Shown here in pieces: positions 16,520 through 25,974 of a DNA stretch of 44,217 bases. The notes beneath the pieces were generated by a model. It had not been told where the DNA came from. It saw nothing but the letters and a program-made list of their open reading frames with translations, and ran no database searches. The position numbers were made by a program, and so were the translations under genes. Location of the stretch: contig CAJTRU010000022.1 in the NCBI GenBank assembly GCA_910579085.1, forward strand, positions 1 to 44,217, in the 5' to 3' direction. Origin of the DNA: an uncultured Lachnospiraceae bacterium (GTDB lineage Bacteria; Bacillota; Clostridia; Lachnospirales; Lachnospiraceae). Numbering within the stretch: position 1 is the stretch's first letter; every line of letters starts with the position of its first letter.

Positions 16520-17737
16520 TTATAATTCTAAATCCATATCTATGTCTTTTGAATTATCACTTCCAAATGCATTACGCATTGTAAAACCTGAATTACTAGT
16601 TTTTGCTGGCTGTATGCCTATATTCAGGACAAATCCTATTCCTATCATGGAAGACAGCATCGAACTTAAGCCGTTGCTTAAAAACGGAAGAGGCAGTCCT
16701 GTATTTGGGAAAATCCTTGTTGCTACACATATATTGGCAAATACCTGGAACATAAACATTGCTGCTACTCCAAGTGCAATCATGCTTCCAAGGAAATCCT
16801 GTGCCTTTTTTGCAACTGAAAAACATTTAAAAATTATTATTGCAAAGAGCATTAAAATCAGGCAGCAGCCTAAAAATCCAAACTCTTCCCCAACAACAGA
16901 CCATATAAAATCGCTTTCATTAATTGGCACTGAATTATATGAACGTACTGCCCCCTCAGCACCACCATCCTGGATAAACTTCCCATACAGTTTTCCAGAA
17001 GCAATTGCACGTATACACAAATTCTGCTGCAGGTTTAAATCATCAGCAGACGGGTCATCAGGATGAAGCCACGCATATACACGCCTATACTGGTAGCCTT
17101 TAAGTATAATATTGCCCGGCTGCTGTATATACCAGAACAGTACAACACCAGCTGGTATGCCAAGGGATATTATTGGTACTAATATTTTATAAGCTGTGCC
17201 TGCTGCAAATACCAGCACAACAGTAATAAATACGGCAACAAGGCTTGATGAAAGGTCTGGCTGTATAAGGATAACTGCAACAGGCACCATTGCTACTATT
17301 ACAGCTATAAATAATGTACTAACCCTGTCTGTCTTACTTTTAAGCTTTGTATACAGAGTTGCAAGCGTAAGTATTAATATTATCTTCATAAGCTCTGTAG
17401 GCTGGAGCGTAATTGGGCCAAGTTTTACCCATCTGTATACGTCAGTATTGTTATCTGTGCCTAATGGTGAATGTGTAGCGGCAGTCAGAAGTACACCAGC
17501 CACATAATACAAAGGCGTAAACTGGCATATGAAATGGTAGTCAAATACTGAAAGTACAATTAACACAACAATTCCCATTGCAAGCCCTGTAATCTGCCCT
17601 TTCATTAATGCTGCACCCATTTCTTCACCACCAGCAAGCTTTACACAAAATGCACCAATAAGGCAGATAACTACAACAACACATAAAAGAGAAAAATTGT
17701 ACCTCTTCCAGTCATACTGTTTAATACGGTTTATCAT
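16520..17737 (-). CDS. rodA: RodA-type SEDS peptidoglycan polymerase
   Basis: Polytopic SEDS glycosyltransferase (FtsW/RodA/SpoVE), polymerising lipid II with a class B PBP. About 10 membrane segments. Typical motifs are WVKLGPITLQPTELMKI (about 104-120), the VFAAGTAYKI region, NESDFIWSVVGEEFGFLG (near 270-287) and the C-terminal TGLPLPFLSNGLSS. 405 residues. Its place with mreBCD and mrdA argues for RodA rather than FtsW. GGGGAG stands 8 bases before the ATG. Start lies 68 bases after minE. Confidence 0.93.
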   Translation of the reverse strand: MINRIKQYDWKRYNFSLLCVVVVICLIGAFCVKLAGGEEMGAALMKGQITGLAMGIVVLIVLSVFDYHFICQFTPLYYVAGVLLTAATHSPLGTDNNTDVYRWVKLGPITLQPTELMKIILILTLATLYTKLKSKTDRVSTLFIAVIVAMVPVAVILIQPDLSSSLVAVFITVVLVFAAGTAYKILVPIISLGIPAGVVLFWYIQQPGNIILKGYQYRRVYAWLHPDDPSADDLNLQQNLCIRAIASGKLYGKFIQDGGAEGAVRSYNSVPINESDFIWSVVGEEFGFLGCCLILMLFAIIIFKCFSVAKKAQDFLGSMIALGVAAMFMFQVFANICVATRIFPNTGLPLPFLSNGLSSMLSSMIGIGFVLNIGIQPAKTSNSGFTMRNAFGSDNSKDIDMDLEL

Positions 17738-17805
17738 TTACACACTCCCCATTATATCCAGCCTGCAATGCCTGGCTGGACACAGAATTACTGTGGATTA
17801 CTTAA

Positions 17806-18087
17806 TTACCTGCGGACAGGCTTTGTATCCCTTATAGGGATACTCGCCAGCACAGCATTAACTGTACCTGAATCGTCGTCAAGTTCAGTTCTTGTAACTT
17901 TTATATCGAGGCCATCTGTATCTATATCAACGTATTTTGATATTACCTTAATAATATCATTCTTCATCTGTTCCATAAGCTCTGGTGAACATACAGCCCT
18001 GTCAGATGTTATTGCCACCTTAAGGCGGTTTTTGGCAATATCACTGCTGCTTTCAGAACTTTTAAACCAATTTGACAAAAAGCCCAT
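17806..18087 (-). CDS. minE: Cell division topological specificity factor MinE
   Basis: Stimulates MinD ATPase and displaces MinC, setting up the Min pattern at the membrane. 93 residues: N-terminal membrane-targeting helix (GFLSNWFKS), the anti-MinCD helix containing AKNRLKVAITSDRA (20-33), and the C-terminal beta-alpha-beta dimer domain. The ATG at 18087 is preferred: GGAGG is directly upstream, whereas the GTG at 18099 would consume that ribosome site. 24 bases after minD. Confidence 0.95.
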   Translation of the reverse strand: MGFLSNWFKSSESSSDIAKNRLKVAITSDRAVCSPELMEQMKNDIIKVISKYVDIDTDGLDIKVTRTELDDDSGTVNAVLASIPIRDTKPVRR

Positions 18088-18111
18088 AATCTCCTCCACG
18101 ATAAGTTGTAC

Positions 18112-18906
18112 TTAATGCTTATTTTTAAATATTGATGCAAATTTCTGGAAAAAAGTCTTTGTTACCTCTAAATCAATGTAAGGCACTTCTTCACCAAGTA
18201 CACGTTTACATATATTCATATATGCCTGTCCTGCCTGGCAGTCAGAACCTGTAAGTGGTTCACCATTATTTGTAGAAATAACAATATGCTCATCGTCAGG
18301 TACTATGCCAATCAAATCAATTGCAAGTATTTCAACAACATCGTCACTTGACATCATATTGCCTTCCTTAACCATATCGGCACGCAGCCTGTTTACAATA
18401 AGGTGTGTACGCCTGATTTCATTTGATTCAAGCAGCCCTATTATCCGGTCTGCATCACGTACGGCTGAAACTTCAGGTGTTGTTACTACAAGTGCACGGT
18501 CTGCACCTGCTATAGCATTTTTAAATCCCTGCTCTATTCCGGCCGGACAGTCTAAAAGTATGTAATCAAATTCATTCCTTAACTCACTGGTAAGCTTTTT
18601 CATCTGCTCTGGTGTTACAGCAGACTTGTCCTTTGTCTGTGCAGAAGGCAGGAGATACAGGTTAGGGTATCTTTTATCCTTAATAAGTGCCTGCTTAATC
18701 CTGCAGTTATTCTCTACAACATCAACAAGATTATAGACAATCCTGTTCTCAAGACCCATAACAACATCAAGGTTACGCAGCCCTATATCTGTATCAATAA
18801 GCGCAACCTTTTTGCCAAGCATTGCAAGCCCTGTACCTATATTTGCTGTCGAGGTCGTTTTACCAACTCCGCCCTTTCCAGATGTTATGACTATTACTTC
18901 TCCCAT
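18112..18906 (-). CDS. minD: Septum site-determining ATPase MinD
   Basis: ParA/MinD-family ATPase that dimerises on the membrane and recruits MinC and MinE. Deviant Walker A is at residues 10-17 (GKGGVGKT); Walker B-like DYILLDCPAGIEQG is near 114-127. The C-terminal amphipathic membrane-targeting helix is visible as TKTFFQKFASIFKNKH. 264 residues, normal. AGGAGG lies 8 bases before the ATG. It sits between minC and minE. Confidence 0.96.
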   Translation of the reverse strand: MGEVIVITSGKGGVGKTTSTANIGTGLAMLGKKVALIDTDIGLRNLDVVMGLENRIVYNLVDVVENNCRIKQALIKDKRYPNLYLLPSAQTKDKSAVTPEQMKKLTSELRNEFDYILLDCPAGIEQGFKNAIAGADRALVVTTPEVSAVRDADRIIGLLESNEIRRTHLIVNRLRADMVKEGNMMSSDDVVEILAIDLIGIVPDDEHIVISTNNGEPLTGSDCQAGQAYMNICKRVLGEEVPYIDLEVTKTFFQKFASIFKNKH

Positions 18907-18999
18907 AGTTTAATTCCTCCTGTCAGAACTATTTTAATAATCTATTATTACCGCACAGGCAAAACATAGTATACACCCTGCCTGTTATGGGGTATTAAC

Positions 19000-19668
19000 T
19001 TATAAGCGGATATCAGACATAACATCTTTATCCAGTGGCTCTATATATATATTCCCGTTATCCAGAAATGCTATCTTAGTCTGGTTTCCCAGAGCCTTCT
19101 CAGGATTGTCAGGTGCACGTGCTATTGTATCTGCTATCCTTATTTGCACAGGGTGCATATCCAGTGCCACAACAAAGGCATTAGTATTGCCAGACGCCCC
19201 TGCATATACATTGCCTTTAAGTGAGCCTAGTATTATTACATTTCCCTTTGAAATCACTTTAGCGCCAGGCTTTATATCACCAATTATAATAATGCTTGTC
19301 TCTACATCAAGCACCTGGCCTGAACGCAGGTTTCCTTTATAAAACTGTCCTGTATTGCTGTAGTCCTGTTCCATAATCTTTCTTTCAATGGTTTTCTGGA
19401 AAGCTGCTTCTGTTTCTGGGTCATCCTCCATAATACATAATATTGAAAGGCTGCAATTTGCCTGTATAATATCCACAATTTCCATCTTCTGTTCATCTGT
19501 AAGGTCACGCCCCTTAAATGAAACAGCCTTGGCAGCCTCACCAAAAAATGCCGCTGAAGCCTTGAATTTATCTGCTATATCTTTTTTCAGGGTTTCATAA
19601 CTGGCATCAGGGTTTAAAACCAGTATAATCCCTGCTTTAAATCCTTTAATAACTACAGTACCATCCAT
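19000..19668 (-). CDS. minC: Septum site-determining protein MinC
   Basis: FtsZ polymerisation inhibitor. The N-terminal domain (about 1-100) resembles MinC_N; the C-terminal beta-helix (about 110-215) carries the MinD-binding RSGQ signature in KGNLRSGQVL and the repeated GDIKPGAKVISKGNVIILGSLKGNVYAG turns. 222 residues. GGAGG stands 6 bases before the ATG. 21 bases after mrdA and 93 bases before minD. Confidence 0.95.
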   Translation of the reverse strand: MDGTVVIKGFKAGIILVLNPDASYETLKKDIADKFKASAAFFGEAAKAVSFKGRDLTDEQKMEIVDIIQANCSLSILCIMEDDPETEAAFQKTIERKIMEQDYSNTGQFYKGNLRSGQVLDVETSIIIIGDIKPGAKVISKGNVIILGSLKGNVYAGASGNTNAFVVALDMHPVQIRIADTIARAPDNPEKALGNQTKIAFLDNGNIYIEPLDKDVMSDIRL

Positions 19669-19689
19669 ATCTAGCCTCCATAATATAAC

Positions 19690-22566
19690 TTAATCTATAC
19701 GCTGTGAACCTTCTGGCATTTTTATAGCTCCTGAAACTTTCTTTCTTTCCTTATTCTTTTTGCCTTTATTGCTAAAATAATACTTATATACATCCCTTGT
19801 TGTCTGTGCAGCATTTGAAGATGTATAACCATTTGGTATATTGCATGTAACTGATATTTCAGGACTGTTATATGGCGCATATGAAACAAACCATGCATGG
19901 TTAGGATGTGATTTTGTCTGCTGTGCAGTACCTGTTTTTCCTGCAACTGTTACATTTAATCCTGTAAACATGGATTTAATGGAGCTGCGTGGCCCGTTTA
20001 CAACGAGGTACATCCCATTGTGGACTGCATCCCATGTAGAGTCCTGGATATTTACTTTGTTCCTGGTTTCTGCCTTATTATCCAGTACAGTTTTGCCTTT
20101 GACATTTTTAATTTTATCAATAAGGGTAAGGTTATAAGTTGTCCCGCCGTTTGCCACTGATGTGACATACCTGGAAACCTGGGCTGGTGTATATGCATTT
20201 GTATCCTGGCCTATTGCCGCACGTACTGCGTCACCACTTGCAAATGTTGGCGCAAGCTCAGGGACTTCAACACCGGATTTTTCAGTAAGCCCGAAAAGCT
20301 CAGCATATTTTTTAAATTTTTCAATGCCATGTGCATAATTAATGCTTCCATTAGAGGTCTTGCCACTTAACAGGTAGCCGACTGTATAGAAAAAGTAGTT
20401 ACATGAAACCCCTATTGCAGATGAAACATTAACATTTCCATGTGATGCTGAGCTCCAGCATTTTGCAGGATGGTCAATTTTATCAAATACAACTCCGTCA
20501 TGTATTGTTGTGCCTGGCGAAATAACCCCTTCCTCAAGTGCTGTAACAGAAGATAACAGTTTAAATGTTGAACCTGGTGCCATTGCCTGCTGTACTGGCT
20601 TATTTAACAATGGTGATGATGTATTCTGCATAAGATAGGTATTATAATACTCAGAATCTACTTTATTTGCCATTTTATTATTGTCATAACTCGGATAAGT
20701 AACCATTGCTTTTACTTTACCTGTATTTACATCTGTCACAACAAGTGAACCTGAACATGGTTCAAGCCCAAGCTGGCCTGGTGTAATTTCAAGCTTCTTA
20801 ATTTTTTTGACAAGGAAAGAATAAGCAGAAACCATTCCCTTTTCAAGTTCCTCATATTCCTTTGCATTATATTTTATATTGCCCTGGTCAAACATAAGCA
20901 GGCAGCAGTCCTTTCCAGACAGCTCATAATGGTATATAAGGTAACTGTATACCATTTTAATAAACCCGGTATCTTCTTTTAAAAGCCTTATGCCATGCTT
21001 TAAAAGCATTTCATATATTTCTGATGTGCTGTAATATTTATTCCCTATATTTAGCCCGCTTAAATCAATCCAGTTTTCAGATATTGCATATTGCAGGAAC
21101 TGGCTTAAACTAAGCTTTCCAGCAGCATATTTTTTATATGTTGCATCCATTGTATCTATATGGTCTTTAAGTACTATATTTTTATCTGATAATAATTTAT
21201 AAAAATAATCTGTAAACTCTGCCATATCTTCTGGCAGGCTGTCTGTTGTCTTTGTACTTCCTGTTTTAAGTATGTCTTTTAATTCCTTAATTATATACTT
21301 TGACTTGTCCTTGTACTTTTTATATGTGCTTTTTTCAAGCTTTGAAGCATTTTTATCAGTAAACCTCATAACATTTACAAGATTATTTTGTATAAGTGCA
21401 TTATAAACATCATAAACAGGTATCTTTATGCCAGAAGCCGACTCACCCTTTGTCCCTGCGTCTGCACTGTTATGCATACTTGTTACAAGTATCCCTGCAA
21501 TATGTTCCTCAAGCAGCTTATAACATTCTTCTTGAAGGTCTGCATCTATTGAAAGGTAAATATTATTGCCAGCTACAGGGTCTTTCCTGTTATTTATGCC
21601 TGTTACGCGGTTTGTCCCAGAAGTGACTGTAAGTATTTCCTTGCCTTTCTTGCCTTTCAGCTCATCTTCAAAAGAACTTTCAATACCTGACAGGCCTATC
21701 TGGTCATCATCTGTATAATCACTGTTGGCATCTTCCTTCTTAAGTTCAGCAAGTTTTTCAGAAGAAACTGCACCTGTATAGCCTATTACATGTGCAAAAT
21801 ACTTACTTCTTTTATACACACGCACTGTATCTTCCATTATGTCAACACCTGGAAGTTCTGTACTGTTTTCCTTAATTGCAGCTACTGTTTTATCATTAAC
21901 ATCAGTTGCAAGTGTTATTGTTTCGTCCTGATGGTACCTCTTTATAAATATTGCATAGCGTACCGCAAGTATTTTCATGGCATCCTGCATACTGAACTTT
22001 TCACAGTCTATGGCAAACCTTGGGCTGTTTACATCATCTGAATTTATAAAATCAAATAATTCCTGGGCAGTTGCATCCCTCTGTTCCTGCGTAAGCGCAT
22101 CCACACCACCCCTGGCTGAATAAACTTCAGCTTTAAACCTTAGAAGCGAATTACCATCTGCTGTAAATTCCAGCCTGCCCTTTTTATCTGCCTGCATAAA
22201 TGTTTCTACAGAAAGAGTGCCACCATTATTTTCTATTATTTTAATAGTATTGTATACCATAATGTTCTTCTCTTCTGATGTCAGTTTTCCTGATGTCTCA
22301 TCCGCTGCATATACAACATTGTATGCAAGCTTGTTATATGCAAGCAGCTTTCCATTACAGTCGTATATATTGCCTCTTGATGCCTTTATTGTACGTACTT
22401 TTTCTGTAGTGTCCCCTGCATTTTTTGCATAAGTATCACCATCTGTAATCTGTATCTGGAACAAACGGTTTACCAGTATTGCAAATAATATAATATATAC
22501 TGCTGTTACTGGGACAAGGCGTGAACTAAAAAACGCCTTAAAATATTCTTTTAGTGTATCAAACAT
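19690..22566 (-). CDS. mrdA: Class B penicillin-binding protein 2 with large insertion
   Basis: Transpeptidase that crosslinks peptidoglycan during elongation with RodA. There is a short cytoplasmic tail, a membrane helix (about 17-36), then the dimerisation domain. The transpeptidase motifs are STFK (Ser666, codon at 20569-20571), SCN in AIGVSCNYFF and KTGTAQ near the C-terminus. At 958 residues it is far longer than the usual 600-700: about 250 residues (roughly 350-605) separate the ADLQEECYKLLEEHIAG helix from the VVTDVNTGKVKAMV strand, which are normally close together. The insertion is lysine/tyrosine-rich and mostly helical. It is preceded by mreD (69-base gap) and followed by minC. 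Confidence 0.93.
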   Translation of the reverse strand: MFDTLKEYFKAFFSSRLVPVTAVYIILFAILVNRLFQIQITDGDTYAKNAGDTTEKVRTIKASRGNIYDCNGKLLAYNKLAYNVVYAADETSGKLTSEEKNIMVYNTIKIIENNGGTLSVETFMQADKKGRLEFTADGNSLLRFKAEVYSARGGVDALTQEQRDATAQELFDFINSDDVNSPRFAIDCEKFSMQDAMKILAVRYAIFIKRYHQDETITLATDVNDKTVAAIKENSTELPGVDIMEDTVRVYKRSKYFAHVIGYTGAVSSEKLAELKKEDANSDYTDDDQIGLSGIESSFEDELKGKKGKEILTVTSGTNRVTGINNRKDPVAGNNIYLSIDADLQEECYKLLEEHIAGILVTSMHNSADAGTKGESASGIKIPVYDVYNALIQNNLVNVMRFTDKNASKLEKSTYKKYKDKSKYIIKELKDILKTGSTKTTDSLPEDMAEFTDYFYKLLSDKNIVLKDHIDTMDATYKKYAAGKLSLSQFLQYAISENWIDLSGLNIGNKYYSTSEIYEMLLKHGIRLLKEDTGFIKMVYSYLIYHYELSGKDCCLLMFDQGNIKYNAKEYEELEKGMVSAYSFLVKKIKKLEITPGQLGLEPCSGSLVVTDVNTGKVKAMVTYPSYDNNKMANKVDSEYYNTYLMQNTSSPLLNKPVQQAMAPGSTFKLLSSVTALEEGVISPGTTIHDGVVFDKIDHPAKCWSSASHGNVNVSSAIGVSCNYFFYTVGYLLSGKTSNGSINYAHGIEKFKKYAELFGLTEKSGVEVPELAPTFASGDAVRAAIGQDTNAYTPAQVSRYVTSVANGGTTYNLTLIDKIKNVKGKTVLDNKAETRNKVNIQDSTWDAVHNGMYLVVNGPRSSIKSMFTGLNVTVAGKTGTAQQTKSHPNHAWFVSYAPYNSPEISVTCNIPNGYTSSNAAQTTRDVYKYYFSNKGKKNKERKKVSGAIKMPEGSQRID

Positions 22567-22635
22567 AGAAATCTCCCATAATTATTTTTCAAACTGGCCT
22601 CTTAATTATAATAAAAACATTGCATATTTAATATA

Positions 22636-23172
22636 TCAAATCTTCTCTTCCTGCATTGCCGGGTTTTCCAGTGGAATTTCAACTGGAGGATACATTTTTT
22701 CTTCAAGCCAGTAAAGCATCTTGTATAATAATACACCCGCAAATACTGTATATACAAGTTCTGGAAGTATTATATTACGCATATATACAAATATATCCAG
22801 CCGTCCCCTTAAAAGAAAACATATTATATAAAACAGGAAATTAGTAAACAAATCACTGGCAGCAATTATAGATAAAGGAATTACCATATCATCTTTATAA
22901 TAAAGTTTATGTGCAGCTCCGCTTATATATCCTGTAATAACATATATAAGAATATAAAGCCCGATTATGTCACTGTAAATAAAATCACATAAAATCCCGC
23001 TTAGAACACCTGAATACATGCCAAGTCCCTTGCCATACATTACACCTGCCGCAGATACCAGCACAACAAGCAGGTCTGGTGACACATTGGCAAGTTTAAT
23101 CTTCTGGAACAGTGTTGTCTGTAGCAGAAAACTTATTATTATTAACAGAAACATGCTTATATAACGTTTCAT
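22636..23172 (-). CDS. mreD: Rod shape-determining protein MreD
   Basis: Small polytopic membrane protein (178 residues, about five helices) of the elongation complex. Typical MreD features are the N-terminal ISFLLQTTLFQKIKLANVSPDLLVVLV stretch and the YGKGLGMYSGVLSGILCDFIYSD segment (residues about 47-69). The start overlaps the mreC stop by three bases (ATGA), so translation is coupled. Confidence 0.92.
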   Translation of the reverse strand: MKRYISMFLLIIISFLLQTTLFQKIKLANVSPDLLVVLVSAAGVMYGKGLGMYSGVLSGILCDFIYSDIIGLYILIYVITGYISGAAHKLYYKDDMVIPLSIIAASDLFTNFLFYIICFLLRGRLDIFVYMRNIILPELVYTVFAGVLLYKMLYWLEEKMYPPVEIPLENPAMQEEKI

Positions 23173-24038
23173 TTGTCCAGCATCTCCTTAAGGCTTTCCG
23201 AATCCTTTACCTGGGTTATTACAAGCACCATGTCCAGTTTGGAAAAATCTGCTGCTGGTGTAAGATACCCTGTCTGTGTAATATTTGACGAGTCCTTTTT
23301 TAAATCCCTGGCATATCCGATAAGTATTCCTGGCAGGTATTTATCACTTATTTGTGATGTTACTACTGCATAGCCATCCTTTATATCTGCACTTCCATTA
23401 ATCCCTGAAATCTCTATTACGCCTTCATTTAAAAGCCCAAGGTTGCCACTTACTATGCATCTGTCCGAAGTTTTTAGAAATGTTCCGGCAACATTGCTTG
23501 AATCATCAATAATTGAACGTACCCGGGAATAAGAATTATTAACCTCTATAATTATGCCAACAAGCCCGTCACCTGCCATTACGTTCATATTCACAGCAAG
23601 GCCGTCATCTGAACCCTTATCTATTATAAATGTGCTGTACCAGTTGTCATTGCCGCTGCTTATAACACGTGCTGCAACTTTAGGATAACTTGCATACTGT
23701 TCCCCAAGGTCATAAAGCTTCCTGAAGTTTTCCAGTTCATATTTATCCTGCTGCAAAAGCCTGTTCTCAGCCGATACTTTTTCAAGCTGGGATTTAAGGT
23801 CTTTATTTTCCTTTACAAGTTCTTTCATAGTTGTAATATAATCAAGCTGTTCTGCTATCTTTGTCCCCACCCTGTTTATGCCATTCTGCATAGGTGTAAT
23901 AATATTGCCTGCAACTGAACGTACAGGCTCCATTTTATCCTGGAACTTAAAAGAAACAACCATAAGCACAACACATGCAGCAACTATTATTATAAGAATA
24001 TATTTAGGGTCTATAGTAATTTTTGTCCTTTTACGCAT
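23169..24038 (-). CDS. mreC: Rod shape-determining protein MreC
   Basis: Bitopic scaffold of the elongation machinery. A membrane helix at about 12-30 is followed by a coiled coil (about 65-105, KELVKENKDLKSQLEKVSAENRLLQ region) and two beta-barrel domains; AARVISSGNDNWYSTFIIDKGSDDGL and NMNVMAGDGLVGIIIEVNNSYSRVRSIID (about 120-170) are characteristic. 289 residues. GGAGG lies about 12 bases before the ATG. Stop codon overlaps the mreD start. Confidence 0.93.
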   Translation of the reverse strand: MRKRTKITIDPKYILIIIVAACVVLMVVSFKFQDKMEPVRSVAGNIITPMQNGINRVGTKIAEQLDYITTMKELVKENKDLKSQLEKVSAENRLLQQDKYELENFRKLYDLGEQYASYPKVAARVISSGNDNWYSTFIIDKGSDDGLAVNMNVMAGDGLVGIIIEVNNSYSRVRSIIDDSSNVAGTFLKTSDRCIVSGNLGLLNEGVIEISGINGSADIKDGYAVVTSQISDKYLPGILIGYARDLKKDSSNITQTGYLTPAADFSKLDMVLVITQVKDSESLKEMLDK

Positions 24039-24095
24039 TAATTCTGGTATCCTCCATTAGTTCCATGCCATATTTTATATGGCACAAATTCCAGT

Positions 24096-25103
24096 TTATT
24101 TTAACCGGGATAGATAAGACGCTGCAGTCCTGGGATGCCCGGCAAGGTAGCCAAGCCCTTCTGCCACTGTTTTCTGTGCATCCTTTGTTGTATTGGCTTT
24201 TATATGCGTCTCCCTTTCAATAAGTGTATCAATGCCTTTAATCCATGATGATGCACCTGTAAGGTATAAACCCTTATGTATTATTTCCTGTGAAATTTCT
24301 GGTGGTGTCCTTTCAAGCATTGACTTTACAGAAGAAGCTATTATATAAAACGCATCCTCCACAAGGGGGTAAATCTCCTTGGATGAAAGGTTTATCTCCC
24401 CTGGAAGCCCTTTTAATATATCGCGTCCGGCAATCTTTAAACTTCCATCATGTGGCACTGCTGATACAAGTGTCTTTTTTATTATTTCCGCTGTTTTCCT
24501 GCCTATAACAAAATTATACTCTTTTCTTGCATATTTAATAATCTGGTTATCAAAATAGTTGCCGCCATAAGGAAGCAGCTTTGTAAAAACTATGCCACCA
24601 AGTGAAATTATTGATATCTCAGTAGTATCAGCCCCTATATTTACAATAAGGCTTCCATGCGTTTTAGCCACATCTATGCCAAGGCCATAGGCATCCGCAA
24701 CAGGCTTGTCTACAAGGAAAATATGCCTTGGCTTGCCTTCACCTTCAGATATTATCTGTGAATATGCCTTTTTCTCAACCTCCGTAATATCTGCTGGTAC
24801 AGCAATATAAAACTCCCCGCCTTTAAACTTTTTATGCCCTGCAAGCGCTGAAAGCATAAAGTTCCAGAGTGCGGTCATATCTTTAAGTTCTGAAATCACA
24901 CCGTGGCTTAACGGAAATGTAACATTTATGCTTGGAGGTGCTTTTTCATACATCTCATAAGCCTTTTCACCTATTGCCACTGGTCTTTTCCCACTGCCAA
25001 CAGTAGCTACGACATTTCTTTCAAGCAGTATTATGCCCTGCCCTTTTTTATATACTTTAATGGTACCTGTCCCAAAATCTATACCATAAGTCTTTTGTGA
25101 CAT
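24096..25103 (-). CDS. mreB: MreB-like actin-family protein with altered nucleotide loops
   Basis: Actin-fold cytoskeletal protein of 335 residues heading mreCD-mrdA. The first phosphate loop is GIDFGTGTIKVY (canonical MreB: GIDLGTANT). The second is VNIGADTTE at 154-162, where canonical MreB has DIGGGTTE: the Asp is Asn155 and one Gly is Ala158. VPADITEVEKKAY and the C-terminal LTGASSWIKGIDTLI fit MreB. The ATG at 25103 has GGAAGGAG 8 bases upstream; an ATG at 25133 overlaps the radC stop and is not supported. Whether it hydrolyses ATP normally is uncertain; divergent MreB-like proteins of this type occur in Lachnospiraceae. Confidence 0.85.
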   Translation of the reverse strand: MSQKTYGIDFGTGTIKVYKKGQGIILLERNVVATVGSGKRPVAIGEKAYEMYEKAPPSINVTFPLSHGVISELKDMTALWNFMLSALAGHKKFKGGEFYIAVPADITEVEKKAYSQIISEGEGKPRHIFLVDKPVADAYGLGIDVAKTHGSLIVNIGADTTEISIISLGGIVFTKLLPYGGNYFDNQIIKYARKEYNFVIGRKTAEIIKKTLVSAVPHDGSLKIAGRDILKGLPGEINLSSKEIYPLVEDAFYIIASSVKSMLERTPPEISQEIIHKGLYLTGASSWIKGIDTLIERETHIKANTTKDAQKTVAEGLGYLAGHPRTAASYLSRLK

Positions 25104-25132
25104 TAAAATTCTCCTTCCAGGCGGGGCTGGCA

Positions 25133-25834
25133 CTAAAGCCCATAACCGCTTTCTTTCATGCTTACATAGCGGTTATCCCCGATAATTATATGGTCAAGCA
25201 AAGGAATACCAACCATTCCGCCCGTATCAGACAGCCTTTTTGTAAGCAGGATATCTTCCCGGCTTGGCGAAGGGTCGCCTGACGGATGGTTATGTAATAC
25301 TATTACTGATACAGCCTTATATTTCAGTGCATTATAAAATATTTCACGTGGTGATGCTATTGCAGCATTAAATGAACCATTTGATATTATAATTTCATGT
25401 TCAAGTACATTCCTGCCATTTAAAACAAGCAGCCTGACCTGTTCATATTCCAGGAATTTCATTTTAGGCATAAAATATGCCGCTACCTTCCCTGGCTCTG
25501 TACATAAAAGGTGTCCTTTGGAAAGTCCCTGTACCATCATGCGTTTTGTTATCTCTGTAAGGCATTTTAGCTGTACAGCTTTAACCTTGCCTATACCATG
25601 TATCTCTGACAACTGGCTTAATGGCATCTGGAACAGCCCGCCTATTCTCCTGCCAGGCACACTGTTAATAACCCGTGCTGCAAGTTCTGTAGCCCTTTCC
25701 CCTTTTCCGCCTGTACGTATTACAACCGCAAGAAGTTCTGCATCTGAAAGCGACTCTGCACCATATTGCATACACTTCTCATATGGCCTTTCTGAGAGCG
25801 GCAATTCCTTCATTGTAATTTTTGTTTTGTCCAT
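25133..25834 (-). CDS. radC: RadC-family JAB-domain protein
   Basis: A 233-residue protein with an N-terminal helix-hairpin-helix region (LSEIHGIGKVKAVQLKCLTEITKR, about 73-96) and a C-terminal MPN/JAB metalloprotease-like domain with HNHPSGDPSPSREDI, carrying the His-x-His...Asp metal site. A DNA-repair role is historical and doubtful. The ATG at 25834 has AGGAGG 7 bases upstream; the longer reading from 25945 is not supported. It starts the mre locus, 29 bases before mreB, as in Bacillus (radC-mreBCD). Confidence 0.93.
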   Translation of the reverse strand: MDKTKITMKELPLSERPYEKCMQYGAESLSDAELLAVVIRTGGKGERATELAARVINSVPGRRIGGLFQMPLSQLSEIHGIGKVKAVQLKCLTEITKRMMVQGLSKGHLLCTEPGKVAAYFMPKMKFLEYEQVRLLVLNGRNVLEHEIIISNGSFNAAIASPREIFYNALKYKAVSVIVLHNHPSGDPSPSREDILLTKRLSDTGGMVGIPLLDHIIIGDNRYVSMKESGYGL

Positions 25835-25974
25835 ACTGCCTCCTGTTTCCAGAAAGCTCCCCGGTATGCACTTATATTTCATGTTATCATAAATCTTTTT
25901 TTTTGTATATAATCCTTTATATAAAAACCTGTGTATTTTTCGCAATATTTTCTAAAAAAAAACTAAAATTTCTC

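Noticed and set aside
16542..17066. 174-codon frame antisense to rodA
   Set aside because: Shadow of a conserved membrane protein gene.
25835..25945. N-terminal extension of radC
   Set aside because: The strong AGGAGG site and family-typical start are at 25834; the extension is AT-rich leader sequence.
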